From Symbiodinium kawagutii (taxonomy: Eukaryota > Sar > Dinophyceae > Suessiales > Symbiodiniaceae): a stretch of DNA of 64,000 nucleotides. Below, one piece after another: positions 33,052-44,244 of the stretch (within the stretch, counting starts at the first letter, position 1; each line of letters opens with the position of its first letter). The stretch spans positions 499,599 to 563,598 of the forward strand of contig VSDK01003953.1 in NCBI GenBank assembly GCA_009767595.1, given 5' to 3'. The notes beneath the pieces were generated by a model that saw nothing but the letters and a program-made list of their open reading frames with translations, did no database searches and was not told the DNA's origin. The position numbers and the translations under genes were made by a program.

Positions 33052-33127
33052 GAATGATTCTTGCAGTAGATTGAGGCGCGCGGTGCGCGACCCGATTTCC
33101 ACGCGCGCACCCAGGAAGCGCTCCCAC
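33052..33127 (-). CDS. Probable internal exon abutting a TIR element
   Basis: Minus strand from an ATTGCAG acceptor to a TTC|GTGTAT donor: one base plus 25 codons, WERFLGARVEIGSRTARLNL then LQESF. High GC3. An alternative exon just upstream on the same strand (33128-33185, HLKQDLQNAAQRMRTLQ) overlaps the same AG; both cannot be right as drawn. The donor GT is followed almost at once by the TIR element. Confidence 0.45.
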
Positions 33128-33129
33128 CT

Positions 33130-34079
33130 GCAATGTCCTCATCCTCTGAGCCGCGTTTTGCAGGTCTTGTTTCAAGTGGGTCGGCGCTGCCTGGCACGGA
33201 TCACCGATTTGCGGTGTAGGTCACAAGACTGGTTGACAACAGTTGGTTTTAGGGGAAAATGATTGGAGAGTTGATTGGAGAGGAAAAAAACATCAGCTGC
33301 TGGTAGACAACTACATCAAGTATCAGTTTATTCCCCTACAGCAACATCGAAGCAGCCTGACTTGGATTATGGTTTCGCACCACACGAAGCTGCATATGTA
33401 GCATGGGCTCCGAAGCCAAAAGAACGATCACAACGATCGGTGAAGTCATTAAGTTGGCTCCACCATCCCCGAAAAAGAAAATGGAAATGGGTTCGCCATT
33501 CATGAGAGCTAGCGCAAACAGCAAAACAACAGGTATTTTGCCAACAACGGCTTGACAGTGTTCCAAATCAGCTTCCACTGTCCTCATATTAGTGGCCAAT
33601 GGGAAAATTCTGGGAAAAAGAACGTATTCCTCTATGAAGCAGGCAGCATACCCACAGCAATCAAACAGCTGAATGCTGATGTACTTTGAACCTTTGCTAG
33701 CTACATCCTTGTCTTATCTTTGCTCTTGTTTGCTTATCAAGACCAGTAATGACGACAACAACCCAACCAACTACCTAGCGCACCAACCCACCAAGCCACC
33801 AAACAAACAAACAAACAAACAAACAAACAAACAAACAAACAAACAGTGACCCACAACGGTAACAACTTCCACCATGACATCAACAGCTGGACAAACGTTA
33901 GCGCTGCAACAGCTCAAACGGTCATCAAATTGTCATCGGTGAGACTGTGTCGACGGGCATGACCCCCAAATCGCATGGGTTCCCCAAATCCAATCGCATG
34001 GGTTCCCCAAATCCAACGAATTTAACCAGCCGTTTAATCGGGTATTGCGCCGTTTCTTTGCCCCTTAAGGAAAAATGAA
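33130..34079. other. Stretch without a well-supported gene
   Basis: Includes a possible minus-strand coding frame near 33420-33520 (LMNGEPISIFFFGDGGANLM) without clear splice edges, and a (CAAA)n tract at 33801-33845. Confidence 0.3.
33801..33845. repeat. (CAAA)n microsatellite
   Basis: About eleven CAAA units. Confidence 0.95.
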
Positions 34080-34725
34080 ATGATTGATGAGTCATAATGA
34101 TTTATGATGAATTGTGATGATTTGTGATGATTAATGATGATCATGATGACTTACTGTATCATAATTTATGATGATCTATATATGAAGATTTATGACGGTT
34201 TACAGTGATTACTTATGACGATTTATGATGATTCATGATGATTTAGATTGATTTCTGACGATTTACGACAATTTGTGACGATTGATCATAGTCTATGATG
34301 ATTTATGTCGATTTACGATGATTTATGATGGTTTGTGATGATTTATGATGATTTATGATGATTTATGATGATTTATGATGATTTATGATGATCATCATGA
34401 TCTATGTATATGACGATTTATGACGGTTTACGATGATTTATGATGATGATGATGATGATGATGATTATGATCTATATCTGAGGATTTATGACGGTTTACG
34501 ATAATTTATGATGATTCATGATCATTTCAGACAATTTATGATGATTTGTGACGGTTTACGATGATTTATGATGATTCAAGACGATTTATGATAATTCAAG
34601 ACGATTTATGATGATTGATGACGATTTATGATGATTCATGACGATTCATGATGATTTCTGATGATTTCTCACGATTGATAATGATTTGTGATGGTTGATG
34701 ATGGTTGATGGTTGATGATTGATGG
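34080..34725. repeat. GATTTATGATGA satellite
   Basis: A 12-bp unit GATTTATGATGA and variants (GACGATTTATGA, GATTCATGATGA, GGTTTACGATGA) over about 640 bp, with internal (GAT)n patches at 34440-34465. Confidence 0.9.
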
Positions 34726-34743
34726 TTGGTGCTCCATGTGCAC

Positions 34744-34814
34744 CCGCTTCCCTCGCTTCCTTGGCTGCCAATGTCTCGGATGACACGAACTTTTGCACGG
34801 TGGTCACCGATTTC
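34744..34814 (-). CDS. Probable internal coding exon
   Basis: Minus strand from a GCTTCAG acceptor to a GCGG|GTGCAC donor: one base, then KSVTTVQKFVSSETLAAKEA and REA, one base over. A lysine/alanine-rich helix. It abuts the satellite on its 3' side. Family unknown. Confidence 0.5.
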
Positions 34815-35017
34815 CTGAAGCGCGCAAGACCTCGATAAAGGTCCACTAAGGAGGATTGATATCATAACTGGTCGGTGGTTGAAGCACCATATATCAAAAT
34901 ATGCTTGTCAACCAACCATTTGTTGATAATCACACTAGACAAAAGAATTCCTAAAACCACCAACCAAATGAATATCACATGGTGGTTTCTTAAAACCCCT
35001 CCAAAAAACAGAAAAGG

Positions 35018-35157
35018 GCAAAATACAGGCCCCATTTCAGAGCTTTGCAAGGGATGAACATGCGTCAATCCTATTTAGGTAATCTTTTTTACAAGTACTT
35101 GGAAATCATCAAAAACCTCTAAAAGCCATGAAAAAATGGGGCCTGTATAATGACCCG
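35018..35157. mobile_element. Second TIR-type element, single copy
   Basis: ATACAGGCCCCATTT near the left end and its exact complement AAATGGGGCCTGTAT near the right end bound a 140-bp AT-rich unit. Ends read GGGCAA and TGACCC. Different from the main TIR family. Confidence 0.5.
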
Positions 35158-35322
35158 CTCTCCCAAAAAAAGGGTTAGTTTACATAGTCCTATCAATAAC
35201 TATAAATGCCATATGGATATCATATGGTGCTATTTGAAAAGGATGGCTAATGGGTTGTCACCAAGCTGGTGAATGGTTGATAATAGGGGATAACAACCAA
35301 CACTAGGGGATATACAAACCAC

Positions 35323-35428
35323 AGGGTGGTTTCTCAAGCCATAGTGAACCGGAAGAATGGTTGGTTTATGACTATTAATGGTAAATATTGGATGATTTGG
35401 GAGGTCCCCTTTCTGAAGAAACACCCGT
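35323..35428 (+). mobile_element. Short terminal-inverted-repeat element, copy 5
   Basis: Opposite orientation to copies 1-4: GGGTGGTTTCTCAAGCCATA, then ATGGTTGGTTTAT, ending ATTGGATGATTTGGGAGGTC..TGAAGAAACACC. No exon candidate was found next to this copy. Confidence 0.7.
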
Positions 35429-35669
35429 ATGGTGATCTATGACAGTAGTTCCAGAGTATGCGGAAAATGACATCCGTTGGTTTGTGTTTTTGATATGTAC
35501 AAGTAAAATATGTACCTAACATGACAATCAAAAAAGTATCCTGTACATTAGATGTAGTAGAATGTATTTAATTAACGTGTAAGCAATGTAAAATAAAATG
35601 CACACGTGAGAGCCGGGGGGTGACGAAAGGTGAGTCTTTAGTAGGGAGGTCTCGCGCGCACCAAAAAGA

Positions 35670-35925
35670 GATGAAATTTGTAGAGTTTTAATGTGGAAGC
35701 CTGGACAGGACCTAGAATGAGGAAGCCTGCCCGGGACCTCTAAAAAGTAATCCTGGACAGGCTTGCAATGGGGAAGCCTTCACAAGACCTATAATGAGGA
35801 AGCCTGGACAGGAGCCTGGGCGGGAGGCTGCCTGGGACTTCTAATGAGGAAGCCTGGACAAGACCTAAAATGGGGAAGCCACCTACAATGAGGGCGCCTG
35901 GACCGGACCTGCAACGAGCGTGGAG
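35670..35925. repeat. Degenerate minisatellite, about 28-30 bp
   Basis: Seven or more imperfect units near AATGAGGAAGCCTGGACAGG ACCT, with variants CTAAAATGGGGAAGCC and TAATGAGGAAGCC. Confidence 0.8.
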
Positions 35926-35932
35926 GAAACTT

Positions 35933-35970
35933 GTACCTGGAGGGAACGGGTTTTGATACGCTCCAGGTAC
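35933..35970. repeat. Perfect 10-bp inverted repeat
   Basis: GTACCTGGAG and CTCCAGGTAC separated by 18 bp directly after the minisatellite. It could be a structured end of that array. Confidence 0.8.
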
Positions 35971-36349
35971 GAACTAATTGCTGGTTCTTTTTCAGAACTA
36001 AGTCTTGGTTTGCCAACAGATGCAATGCCCTACCTCATTTCGTGACATTTTGCTTGCCCCAATGGTTTGTCTCTGTCACAGCTTTACACCAAGTAATGAC
36101 ATCACCATTGTAAAGCCCCAGAAATAATGCCTACAATAGAAAATTATCAACTGTCCGGGCAAGTGTCATATCGTATTGCACTGTATCCAACACTAATTAC
36201 AAATGCTCTGCTGATCTGCATGGAAATAAGTGGTACGGGATAAGTCAACATCATATTAATAAACCACTTTACACTCTGAGTGATTCCAACATGGTATTAG
36301 TACACGCGCTTGAGACAAGGTTGAGAAATATACATATACATAACACGGT

Positions 36350-36545
36350 GAAGATAGATAAGGTGGATAATATAGATAGATAGATAGATAAACAAATAGA
36401 TAGAACCATAGATAGATTGATTGATAGATAGATAGATTGATAGATAGATAGATAGATAGACAAATAGACAAATAGATAGATAGATAGATAGATCGATAGA
36501 TCGATAGATCGATAGATCGATAGAATGATTGATAAATCAATCGAG
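36350..36545. repeat. GATA microsatellite
   Basis: (GATA)n with GATC, GATT and CAAA interruptions. It opens long Ile/Tyr/Ser frames on the minus strand that are not genes. Confidence 0.95.
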
Positions 36546-36819
36546 GGATAGACCGATCGAGGGATAGACAACAGATACATGAAAAGATGCATAGATGGAT
36601 AAGTGGACAAATAAAATCAAATAGATAAGGCAAATAGGATAGGGGGGTACTTGGTTGGGACAACCTCGGGAGGGCCAGAAGGTACTAAAGCATAAGGAAC
36701 CCAGGTAGCTGCAGTTCGTTTTGTAATGGTATGTCTATGATGATATCGTATGTATGTGCTTTGTAATTGAATTGAATCCATGAATGCGTTCGTATATCAT
36801 GTATGGGTATGAGGTCTAT

Positions 36820-37105
36820 GCATGTGTATGGTATGGTATGGTATGGTATGATATGGTATGGTATGGTATGGTATGGCATGGGATGGTGTGGTGTGGTAGG
36901 TATGGTGTGGTATGGTATGGTATGATAAAGTATGGTATGGTATGGTGTGGTATGGTATGGTGTGGTATGGTGTGGTATGGTATGATATAGTATGGTATGG
37001 TATGGTGTGGTAACAGTGTGGTGTGGTGTGGTATGGTTTGGTATGATATGTAACGTAACGAAAGGTAACGTAATGTAAATGTAACGTAAGGGAACGGAAC
37101 GTATT
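36820..37105. repeat. ATGGT pentamer array passing into TAACG
   Basis: (GGTAT)n with GTGTG variants to about 37060, then (TAACG)n-like text (TAACGTAACG, GGTAACGTAATG) to about 37105. Both have a 5-bp period, so the second looks like a mutated continuation of the first. A (TA)n run follows at 37195-37215. Confidence 0.85.
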
Positions 37106-38334
37106 GTGATGTATGTATGTACATACGTATATGTCGATATATGTGCATATGCACCGGTGTCTGTCTGTATATACATATGTATGATTATGTGCATATATAT
37201 ATATATATATATATACGTATGTGTGTATGTGAATATATGTGTGTGCATTGTACATCAACACAACTTCAACCAATGCATTTCTTGCGTGTCTCATACTTTG
37301 GTCAGATCCGCCAATACTGATCAGCTACATGGAGAAATTGCATCAACTCATGTGAAGCAAAAAATACTTGCAAATGCAGAAGCAAAGGCACCAAAACTAG
37401 CAGGAAGGCCCATTGGCTTTCCAAACAACATCTTTTGGCCATGACATTAAGGTTTGCTCTATATCTGAATATGGATGCATGTCCAACGAGGGAGAAGTTT
37501 GCAAGTTGCAAACGACTTTCTCAACTGATCGGAGGCTATGAGGGGGCTTGGATAGCGCTGAACCAACATGGCTGGCCTGTATGTTCCTGGGTGTCTCAAG
37601 CCATGGGGACCCCTGGTCACTCACCAAAGGCTTACTTTTCGTAAAGCAAATTCAACACTTCAGAAACAGTTCATGGCTTTTAGTGACCATTGAAAAAGTT
37701 AACAATCACCACTATATTACATATCCCCTCCATTGGTTACCATGTACTATTCATGGGCCATCAAAATAACACTAACCAATCTTCACAATCACCACTATAA
37801 TCCCTGTGAATTACTGACCATTGATTTCCGTCGATGACCATCACCCAGGGTGTCAAGCCCCTGTCGCCGAGTTTGTCACTGGTGCCGCAGCAATTCTTCT
37901 CGTGCCTTGCAGCAGCACTGGGTCCCAACAATTCAACGTCAGAACCATGGCTCCAAAGGAAATCGATTGTCTATCTATGAGTGTAGCAGGGAGCTGTAGC
38001 AGTGCTTGTTAATCAAGAATATGTTTATCTGTTGCGAATGATCTGAAACAAACAGTAGGTAACAGTAGGTTTCAACTTGTCCAAGGAGCTATAAATACCT
38101 GATTTCACAACGGGACTTCGGTGACATGTATGTATATATGTAAACTATATTGTCTAACACCTGTTGGCGACCTTTGTATTGCAGAGTACAGCATCTAGGC
38201 TAAAAGTTGCAGTACAAACCCTTGTAAGAAACAGCTTGAAATTTCAAGACTGAAACGGAGTGAATCATTGAAACAGCTCACAACTAATTGATCGACTATC
38301 ATGGCTCGCAGTGAATGTTCGTGATTTAAGCCAC

Positions 38335-38424
38335 CCAACATCCTCTCAGGGCCACTGATGAGCAGGGTGGTGCACTGCTGATTCCAAAATCGGGGTACGG
38401 TACCAGCACCAAATTTCAGTTGGG
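38335..38424 (-). CDS. Probable internal coding exon
   Basis: Minus strand from a GCCGCAG acceptor to a TTGG|GTGGCT donor: two bases, 29 codons (QLKFGAGTVPRFWNQQCTTL then LISGPERML), one base. The plus strand is interrupted. Family unknown. Confidence 0.5.
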
Positions 38425-38744
38425 CTGCGGCCAAAGGATTCCATTTTCTTTCTCACAAGCTCCGGATTGTTCAACACAGCTGTTGAATGTCTACCACCAT
38501 TGATCTATTTGCCAATGAAGATGTTGCATCGCTACGCCCAGTAGATTGATTGGTCGAGTGGCCAACCTGACACTGGGCATAGTTGAAAACTCGGCGATTC
38601 AATGATAAATCGGAGACCTATCCTAAAACACTCTACTGACAGCCTCCCCCTGTGTAAATCCCCAACTGATTGGATCTTTCGAAACAAAACAGCTAAGTAA
38701 CTCCTAAGTAAACAGCTGGATCTCCCATGGGTCATCGGCTCCAC

Positions 38745-38820
38745 CTGACTGATCTCCAGTTCACTGATGCGTTCCATCGCCTTGCAACCGCGCGGTAGCG
38801 TTGCAACGAGTTGTAGTGGT
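38745..38820 (-). CDS. Probable internal coding exon
   Basis: Minus strand from a GCGAAG acceptor to a CAG|GTGGAG donor: one base plus 25 codons, PLQLVATLPRGCKAMERISE then LEISQ. It does not join in phase with 38335-38424. Confidence 0.45.
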
Positions 38821-40084
38821 CTTCGCAAAGACTCAGTGGCATTGACGCATCATCCTGGTTTTGAAGTGTGTTTTAACAACTCAGGGGAGTCTCTGCACGA
38901 AGTTTGTACAAGTGTGATGATCTGCCCAAGCATTTGACATTTGCAATGATATTTTCGTTCCATTTCATGGGACAAAAATGGGCAGCGTGTTTGTGACAAC
39001 AAAGACACATTACACTGGGCGGGGTATATGTGTCTGTGTGCGGGAGGATGGTTTTAAAAAAATGGGGCAGTGGGGTAAAAGAAATTGTTCGAATGTGTGT
39101 TTGTGTCACCGTGTCACTACTCGCAAAGTGTTCATAAGATTTCATAAGTACATATTTGACGTGCATTTGCAGAGGAAAATATCATGGGCATCCTATGTGC
39201 TCTCCATGTTGGGCATTTATCGTTGTCCTTAGTCGCTGTCTATGGTGGATCAGAGCACTCTGAATCATGGGGTGGGGGGATAGTTTCTTTAATGCTTCAT
39301 GATCGTTCACAATGGTTGGGGCCATGCCAACACATCGAAACAAGGTCACCTATCACGCTGGATGGACAAGAGGATACCCAACTCTCCAGGATCGCCAACA
39401 GTTGGAGATGCATCCTATTCATGAAATGCGGAAGATATGCCTTATCATCTCCATGAATTCATGATGGAACATATTCCATAATTATCATATATGTATATAT
39501 ACACGCCCTTATATACATACATTTTCACTTGTTTGGGGTAGGATCGTTGTATCTGTTGGATCGAACCGAAGGCATGCACAAAAACAATACATCTGTCAAG
39601 TCTGTCAAGTGTTGGGTGCGTGAAACCACAATAATGTAACGGGTTGACATAGGATACTATCGTAGCAAAACTGATTTGGAAAAAGGATAGGAGACATACT
39701 GATGCACGATCATCATGGATTAACATTAACTGACATGTTATGTACTGGCACGCTTCATCTTCATTTCAAATTATATTGAATTCCCTGGTGTACTCTGGAC
39801 TTTGCACCGACGCATACATTCTCGCTGACGTAGTAAACTCCAACATGTGTTTACTGACATATTTTCTGATGTATTATTCAAGCATGGCCAATAGTTTTCC
39901 ACCAACATTCCAAAAGTGAAGTCCGAAAGAGGTTCCAAATGTTCCAGTACTCTACTAATTCTCCAAAAAACACGAGTGGTCACAGAGGGAACTGCCACAA
40001 TGATGATATTCTCGCATTTCTGTTTCAAACGTTTGACTTGCCACCCTTGGCAATGTCGAAAACATGTGTGATTGTTCTCATTGT

Positions 40085-40200
40085 TCTCGTGGTTGTTGTT
40101 GTTGTTGCTGCTGCTGTTGTTTTTCTCGTCGTTGTGGTTGTTGTCGCTGTTGTTCTTCTTGCTGTTGGTGTTGGTGTTGGTGGTGATGGTAATTGTGGTT
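40085..40200. repeat. GTT/GCT-rich trinucleotide tract
   Basis: Degenerate (GTT)n with GCT, GTC and GGT variants. Opens a chance poly-valine frame on plus and poly-glutamine on minus. Confidence 0.9.
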
Positions 40201-41014
40201 TTGGAACAGAGATCTAAAATTTGTATACGCGATACATGAATGATTAATCGTATCTGTGTGCTTTAACATTTAAATTGCTTGCTCCATATGCAAGAGGGAT
40301 GGATTTTGCAGCGATATTAATGCAATCTATCATCATCGCGCAATGCCACAACGTCATCACAAACCATATGTCACTCACAGAAATAAAACGTCATCGCGCA
40401 AAACTTCACCCCTATCGCGCAAAACTTCATCCGCTACAGGCTTGTCTTTGGTTTCTAAACAGCACTATGGCACAGTTATCTCATGTGGCGCCAGTCCTTC
40501 TCCGCTTGCTCAGATATGTAGTGGCATGCTTCCTTGGATTAAAAGACCTGTCACATATCTTAAGACCTGGCGTATATAGTGCAAATGTCATGAAATCTGC
40601 TTTCACGCAAGTGTTCTGATGTATAATTATGCATGCTGCATGCACATGTTCTGATGTTTTTGCATGCATTACTACCATAATCTACAGTAGCATCTTGCAT
40701 CAACATGTCCTGCGATGCAGCTGGGCATTTCATGTGTTCTGATAAATTCGCTGATATGTAATCCGACATGTATGCCGATGGACGTGTATAAAGCTAAAAT
40801 TGCCTAAATGTCCTGACATGTACAAGTATATTGAAATTTCTATTAATGATTAGCCATATATGTTCCCACATTTCTACTTATGAGTACTGTCTGGTACACA
40901 ACATACGGCCATACGGTCTGTGGGATTGCTCTAGAAAGGGAGTGACTGCAGGTTTGCGGCAGCCGCAGTGGATGAAGACTATTGACATGCGGTATGTATG
41001 AGTGACGAAGACGT

Positions 41015-41240
41015 GGAGGAAAAAGGAGAGGACGAGGACCGGGAGCAGGAGGAGGAAGAGAGGAGGAGGAAGGAGAGGAGGAGGGAGGAGGAGGAGGAAG
41101 GAGAGGAGGAGGAAGGAGAGGAGGAGGGAGGAGAGGAGGAAGGAGAGGAGGAGGAGGAAGGAGAGAAGGAGCAGGAGGAGGAGGAGGAGGAGAGGAGGCG
41201 GAGGAGGCAAGGAGAAGGGAGGAAACGAAGAAGAGAAGAT
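41015..41240 (+). repeat. Homopurine GGA/GAGGAAG tract
   Basis: About 225 bp with almost only A and G on the plus strand (GGAGGAGGAAGGAGA and variants). Poly-Glu/Arg and, on minus, poly-Pro/Ser frames are by-products. Confidence 0.95.
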
Positions 41241-41445
41241 AGGAGAACTGACTGACACAAGGTCTAACCACCCTCAACACACCAATCTAAATCAATAAGC
41301 AAACACCAGTAGAAGCACGAACCACTGCAAACCTCTGATTCACAACTCTATTCAATCATCAATTTTTGTGAAACACTAGAAATCAATAGACCAACATCAA
41401 CATCCAACCACCCACCATGACCCACCTATCATCCCATGCCCCAAC

Positions 41446-41538
41446 CTCTCTGGCATCCACCTCGACCTCCGCTGCCTTGTTGGCAGCCTGACCGGTCTCA
41501 GTGTCCATTGGTGTCGCAGGTACCCCAAGCACCGGCAA
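41446..41538 (-). CDS. Probable internal coding exon
   Basis: Minus strand, 31 codons in phase from a GGTAG acceptor to a GAGAG|GTTGGG donor: LPVLGVPATPMDTETGQAAN then KAAEVEVDARE. Acidic and alanine-rich. The plus strand has an open frame (NLSGIHLDLRCLVGSLTGL) that is the usual hydrophobic mirror. Confidence 0.5.
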
Positions 41539-42100
41539 CTACCCTGGCTCCCAAATGATCTTTTTGTTTTGATAGAAAACAACGGCAACTTAGGGCTTCA
41601 CCATGCTTTAACCCAACCTTTTCGTGAATTTGACAGAAATTCTGGCTGTGATTCAAGGTAATTATGTTAGTTTACAAGTGGGGTACCTGTGATTGATGGA
41701 TATTTACACTTCATGCAACTCTGGTTGCATGTAGATCGTCCCCCTGGTTTTGCAGCCAGGTTGCAACTTAGTGGCAGCTTCCATTCCCCATCCGGCCTTT
41801 AGAATGTTTTCATCACTTTCATACCACTGGGAGTCGTTGTTGAGGTGCAACTACTGTGGAGTCGCGAAAAAAGAAACCTCTTGCGTGGGAAACTGCCCCT
41901 TCTTTCGGCTGTGAGATGATTAAAGACCTTAGAAGCTCGGTAGGCTCTCAATTTCCAATCTGCAGATGTTCCTTCAACCGCTGAGAATTGACATTTTGGA
42001 GTCCTTTCTATTACATGGGCACATTTTCCAAGACATTTCTCATCATTGGCAAATTGCCATTTCTCATCATGTGATTCTAACCTATTTTATCTTTTCCCAG

Positions 42101-42187
42101 GCAGGGGTCCGCATTTCGGGCACCGGAGACCTGGCCCGGCTCCGCAGGAACCCAACTGCAGTGAGGGATCGCCTGCATGACTGCCTA
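42101..42187 (+). CDS. Probable internal exon with consensus splice edges
   Basis: Plus strand. A pyrimidine-rich TTATCTTTTCCCAG acceptor and a CTA|GTAAGG donor bound exactly 29 codons: AGVRISGTGDLARLRRNPTA then VRDRLHDCL. These are the best splice signals in the window. Minus frames are also open but lack comparable edges. A 160-bp intron-like stretch with (TA)n and (TTTA)n follows. Confidence 0.55.
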
Positions 42188-42251
42188 GTAAGGTCATGGA
42201 TTTTATGTATATATATATATATATATATTTATTTATTTATTTTTATGTTCT

Positions 42252-42402
42252 AAGTGGATTCCATGCATGGATTTGGGGTATGGATGGGCGACTCGGTTGA
42301 ACAGCACTGCTCCATGCCCCGTGCCTCATCTGTACGTCTTTCCCAAGCCGCCAAGGCCTCCGGCGAGTCATCATCGACCTGGCGGACACCGCAACCGGCG
42401 AG
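42252..42402. CDS. Coding-like island, strand unresolved
   Basis: Plus option: RQGLRRVIIDLADTATGEW between a TCCCAAG acceptor (42347) and a G|GTGAGG donor (42403); it does not match the phase of 42101-42187. Minus option: a terminal exon after CGCCAG, reading VDDDSPEALAAWERRTDEAR then GMEQCCSTESPIHTP to a TAG. Both are convincing; only one can be right. Confidence 0.35.
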
Positions 42403-42409
42403 TGGTGAG

Positions 42410-44160
42410 GGCAATGATTTCAGCGTGCGAAAATGACAACTGATTTAAGTTGGAACTTATTTCAGTGTTGTAAGTTGTAACCTGGTTCTACGTCACAACC
42501 TGAATGATCGTTGATCATTTTTGGTGGTCACTCGATATCGTTGATGCTGGGACAAATACCCAACCGAACAAGAATACTAACAGTTCACAAATAATGTTTC
42601 ATCAACCAGCCACAGTAACTTATACAATACAACATGACAACAATGCCACAGGGCACCAAAGCTGGTTGCTGCTGGTACACGTGTTGGGGACTCAGAACTA
42701 CACTCCTTCGTCTTGTCGGAACACGATGCATATCTGAACCAGATCCGAAGCCAACAGTCATGAGTCATGGTGAATAAATGGAGAAGGATCCCAATGCAAG
42801 AAGAGTTTTCCAAACGATATGATAGCTACGGCTGTAACACATGTCAGTAAATTGACAGCTAAATTCAAAAAAAGAGTGCACATCCGCTCGTTGAAAAACT
42901 AGATTCAAGATCAACCCTTGGCCATGCAGTAACGACCAACAAGCTTGACTTAATAAAGACCAACCCTTGGCCATGCCGCAACGACCAACAATAACCATCA
43001 ACAATATGAGTGTGGGCAGCCAGTAGCATGTGTGAGTGCCGCAATGCCGTACCCATGGAAAAGGATCAATGGGTGGATTCCCAATTTTGTACTGAAAGCA
43101 ACCACAAATCAAAGGTTGAGGAATGGGATGCACCCAAACCTTGAAAAGCCAACTTCAGAATCTGGCCCATAGACCCTATGGCCCTGTTGGTTTGGCTGCT
43201 CTCAACATCCGCTCATGGTCGGAAGCCCTATATGGTACATGGTGATGTTGACAATGTGGAGGATCCGTAAATGGGTCGATCCCAGTGAATGGATGACATT
43301 CCCCTGCCACTTTTGATCCTGTTGCATATGGGATGTCCAAGATACAACTATAAGCAGCACCTAATAGTAGTACTTGGCACAGTTGTGAGTAGCTGATTGA
43401 TAAACATAATTGGTACATTGCCAACTATGTTGTTGGTATGATAGTTTGTGACTTGCATGCCAACTACTAGTAGATTTGATTGCTGTATTGGTTCGCATAC
43501 AGTACATTGGTATACTAGCTGTCTGTAACAATCAGCAATAGTACTTGGTTGTTAGTTGGTAAACAGCGGCATATGCTGGAGCATTGACTAGATGATTAGA
43601 TTTACTGGTTTGCAATAGTTGGCAACTGACGGTATAGTTGGTTGGTTCACCTATATTGCCGTATATGATGTTTTTTTCCAATGCTATCACAATACAAAGT
43701 AAACCATCGTTGCTTAGAAATAATTGTACTGCTTGTTGTTTAGTCATAGCAGTAAAATGCAAGGAACCTATTACTTCCATACTGCTGATTTGTCATAGTA
43801 ATAAAATCACTATTATATACTGCTTAGTGATGCACTACTTCTTAGTCTGTACTAGTTGGCTGATTACTAAGACAGATGGTTGATCCACATCAAGCAGTCG
43901 GTGACATAATTAATACACTAACGAACTGACTAACTGACTAACAAGTAGTTTGTATTGGTCCGTGATATGAGGGTAGCTTCATTGTGTATTAGTAGCTGAC
44001 CTAACTACTAAGTAAGTAGCTACTAACTCCTAATAGTAACTATGTGTTAGTCACTTAGTTAGAGTTTAGTCAGTAAAAGCAACTGTTAGTTGATTTTATC
44101 ACTGACTAACTGATCAGCTAAAGTTTTGGTCAGTAATATTTGCTTCACAGTATGCACCTC
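42410..44160. other. Stretch without a supported gene
   Basis: Contains a direct repeat of GACCAACCCTTGGCCATGC-like text at about 42905 and 42958, and the TAGT-rich array listed next. Confidence 0.35.
43860..44150. repeat. ACTAAC/GTTAGT-rich simple sequence
   Basis: Alternating ACTAACTGACTAAC, AGTAGCTACTAAC and TTAGTCAGT words in both orientations, so the tract is rich in short palindromes. Confidence 0.75.
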
Positions 44161-44163
44161 CAC

Positions 44164-44240
44164 CCGATGAAAACCACGGCTGCCTCCACCGTGGGCGGCT
44201 CGCCAATCCTTGCCTTGCGAGTCGCAAGGTCGGACATCAG
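44164..44240 (-). CDS. Probable internal coding exon
   Basis: Minus strand from a GCCCAG acceptor to a CGG|GTGGAG donor: 25 codons plus two bases, LMSDLATRKARIGEPPTVEA then AVVFI. Looks like the edge of a folded domain. Family unknown. Confidence 0.55.
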
Positions 44241-44244
44241 CTGG

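Larger units (their letters stand above)
36100..38334. other. Mostly microsatellite DNA, no secure gene
   Basis: Between the GATA and ATGGT arrays and 38334 the only coding-like part is 37290-37640, where plus frames read SANTDQLHGEIASTHVKQKI and GGYEGAWIALNQHGWPVCS and minus frames are also open. Splice edges are unclear. Confidence 0.3.
38825..41440. other. Stretch without a supported gene
   Basis: Contains the GTT-rich and purine-rich tracts listed separately, two copies of a CATGTTCTGATGT motif near 40610-40660, and a small tandem (ATCGCGCAAAACTTCA) at about 40395-40430. No exon was found. Confidence 0.35.
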
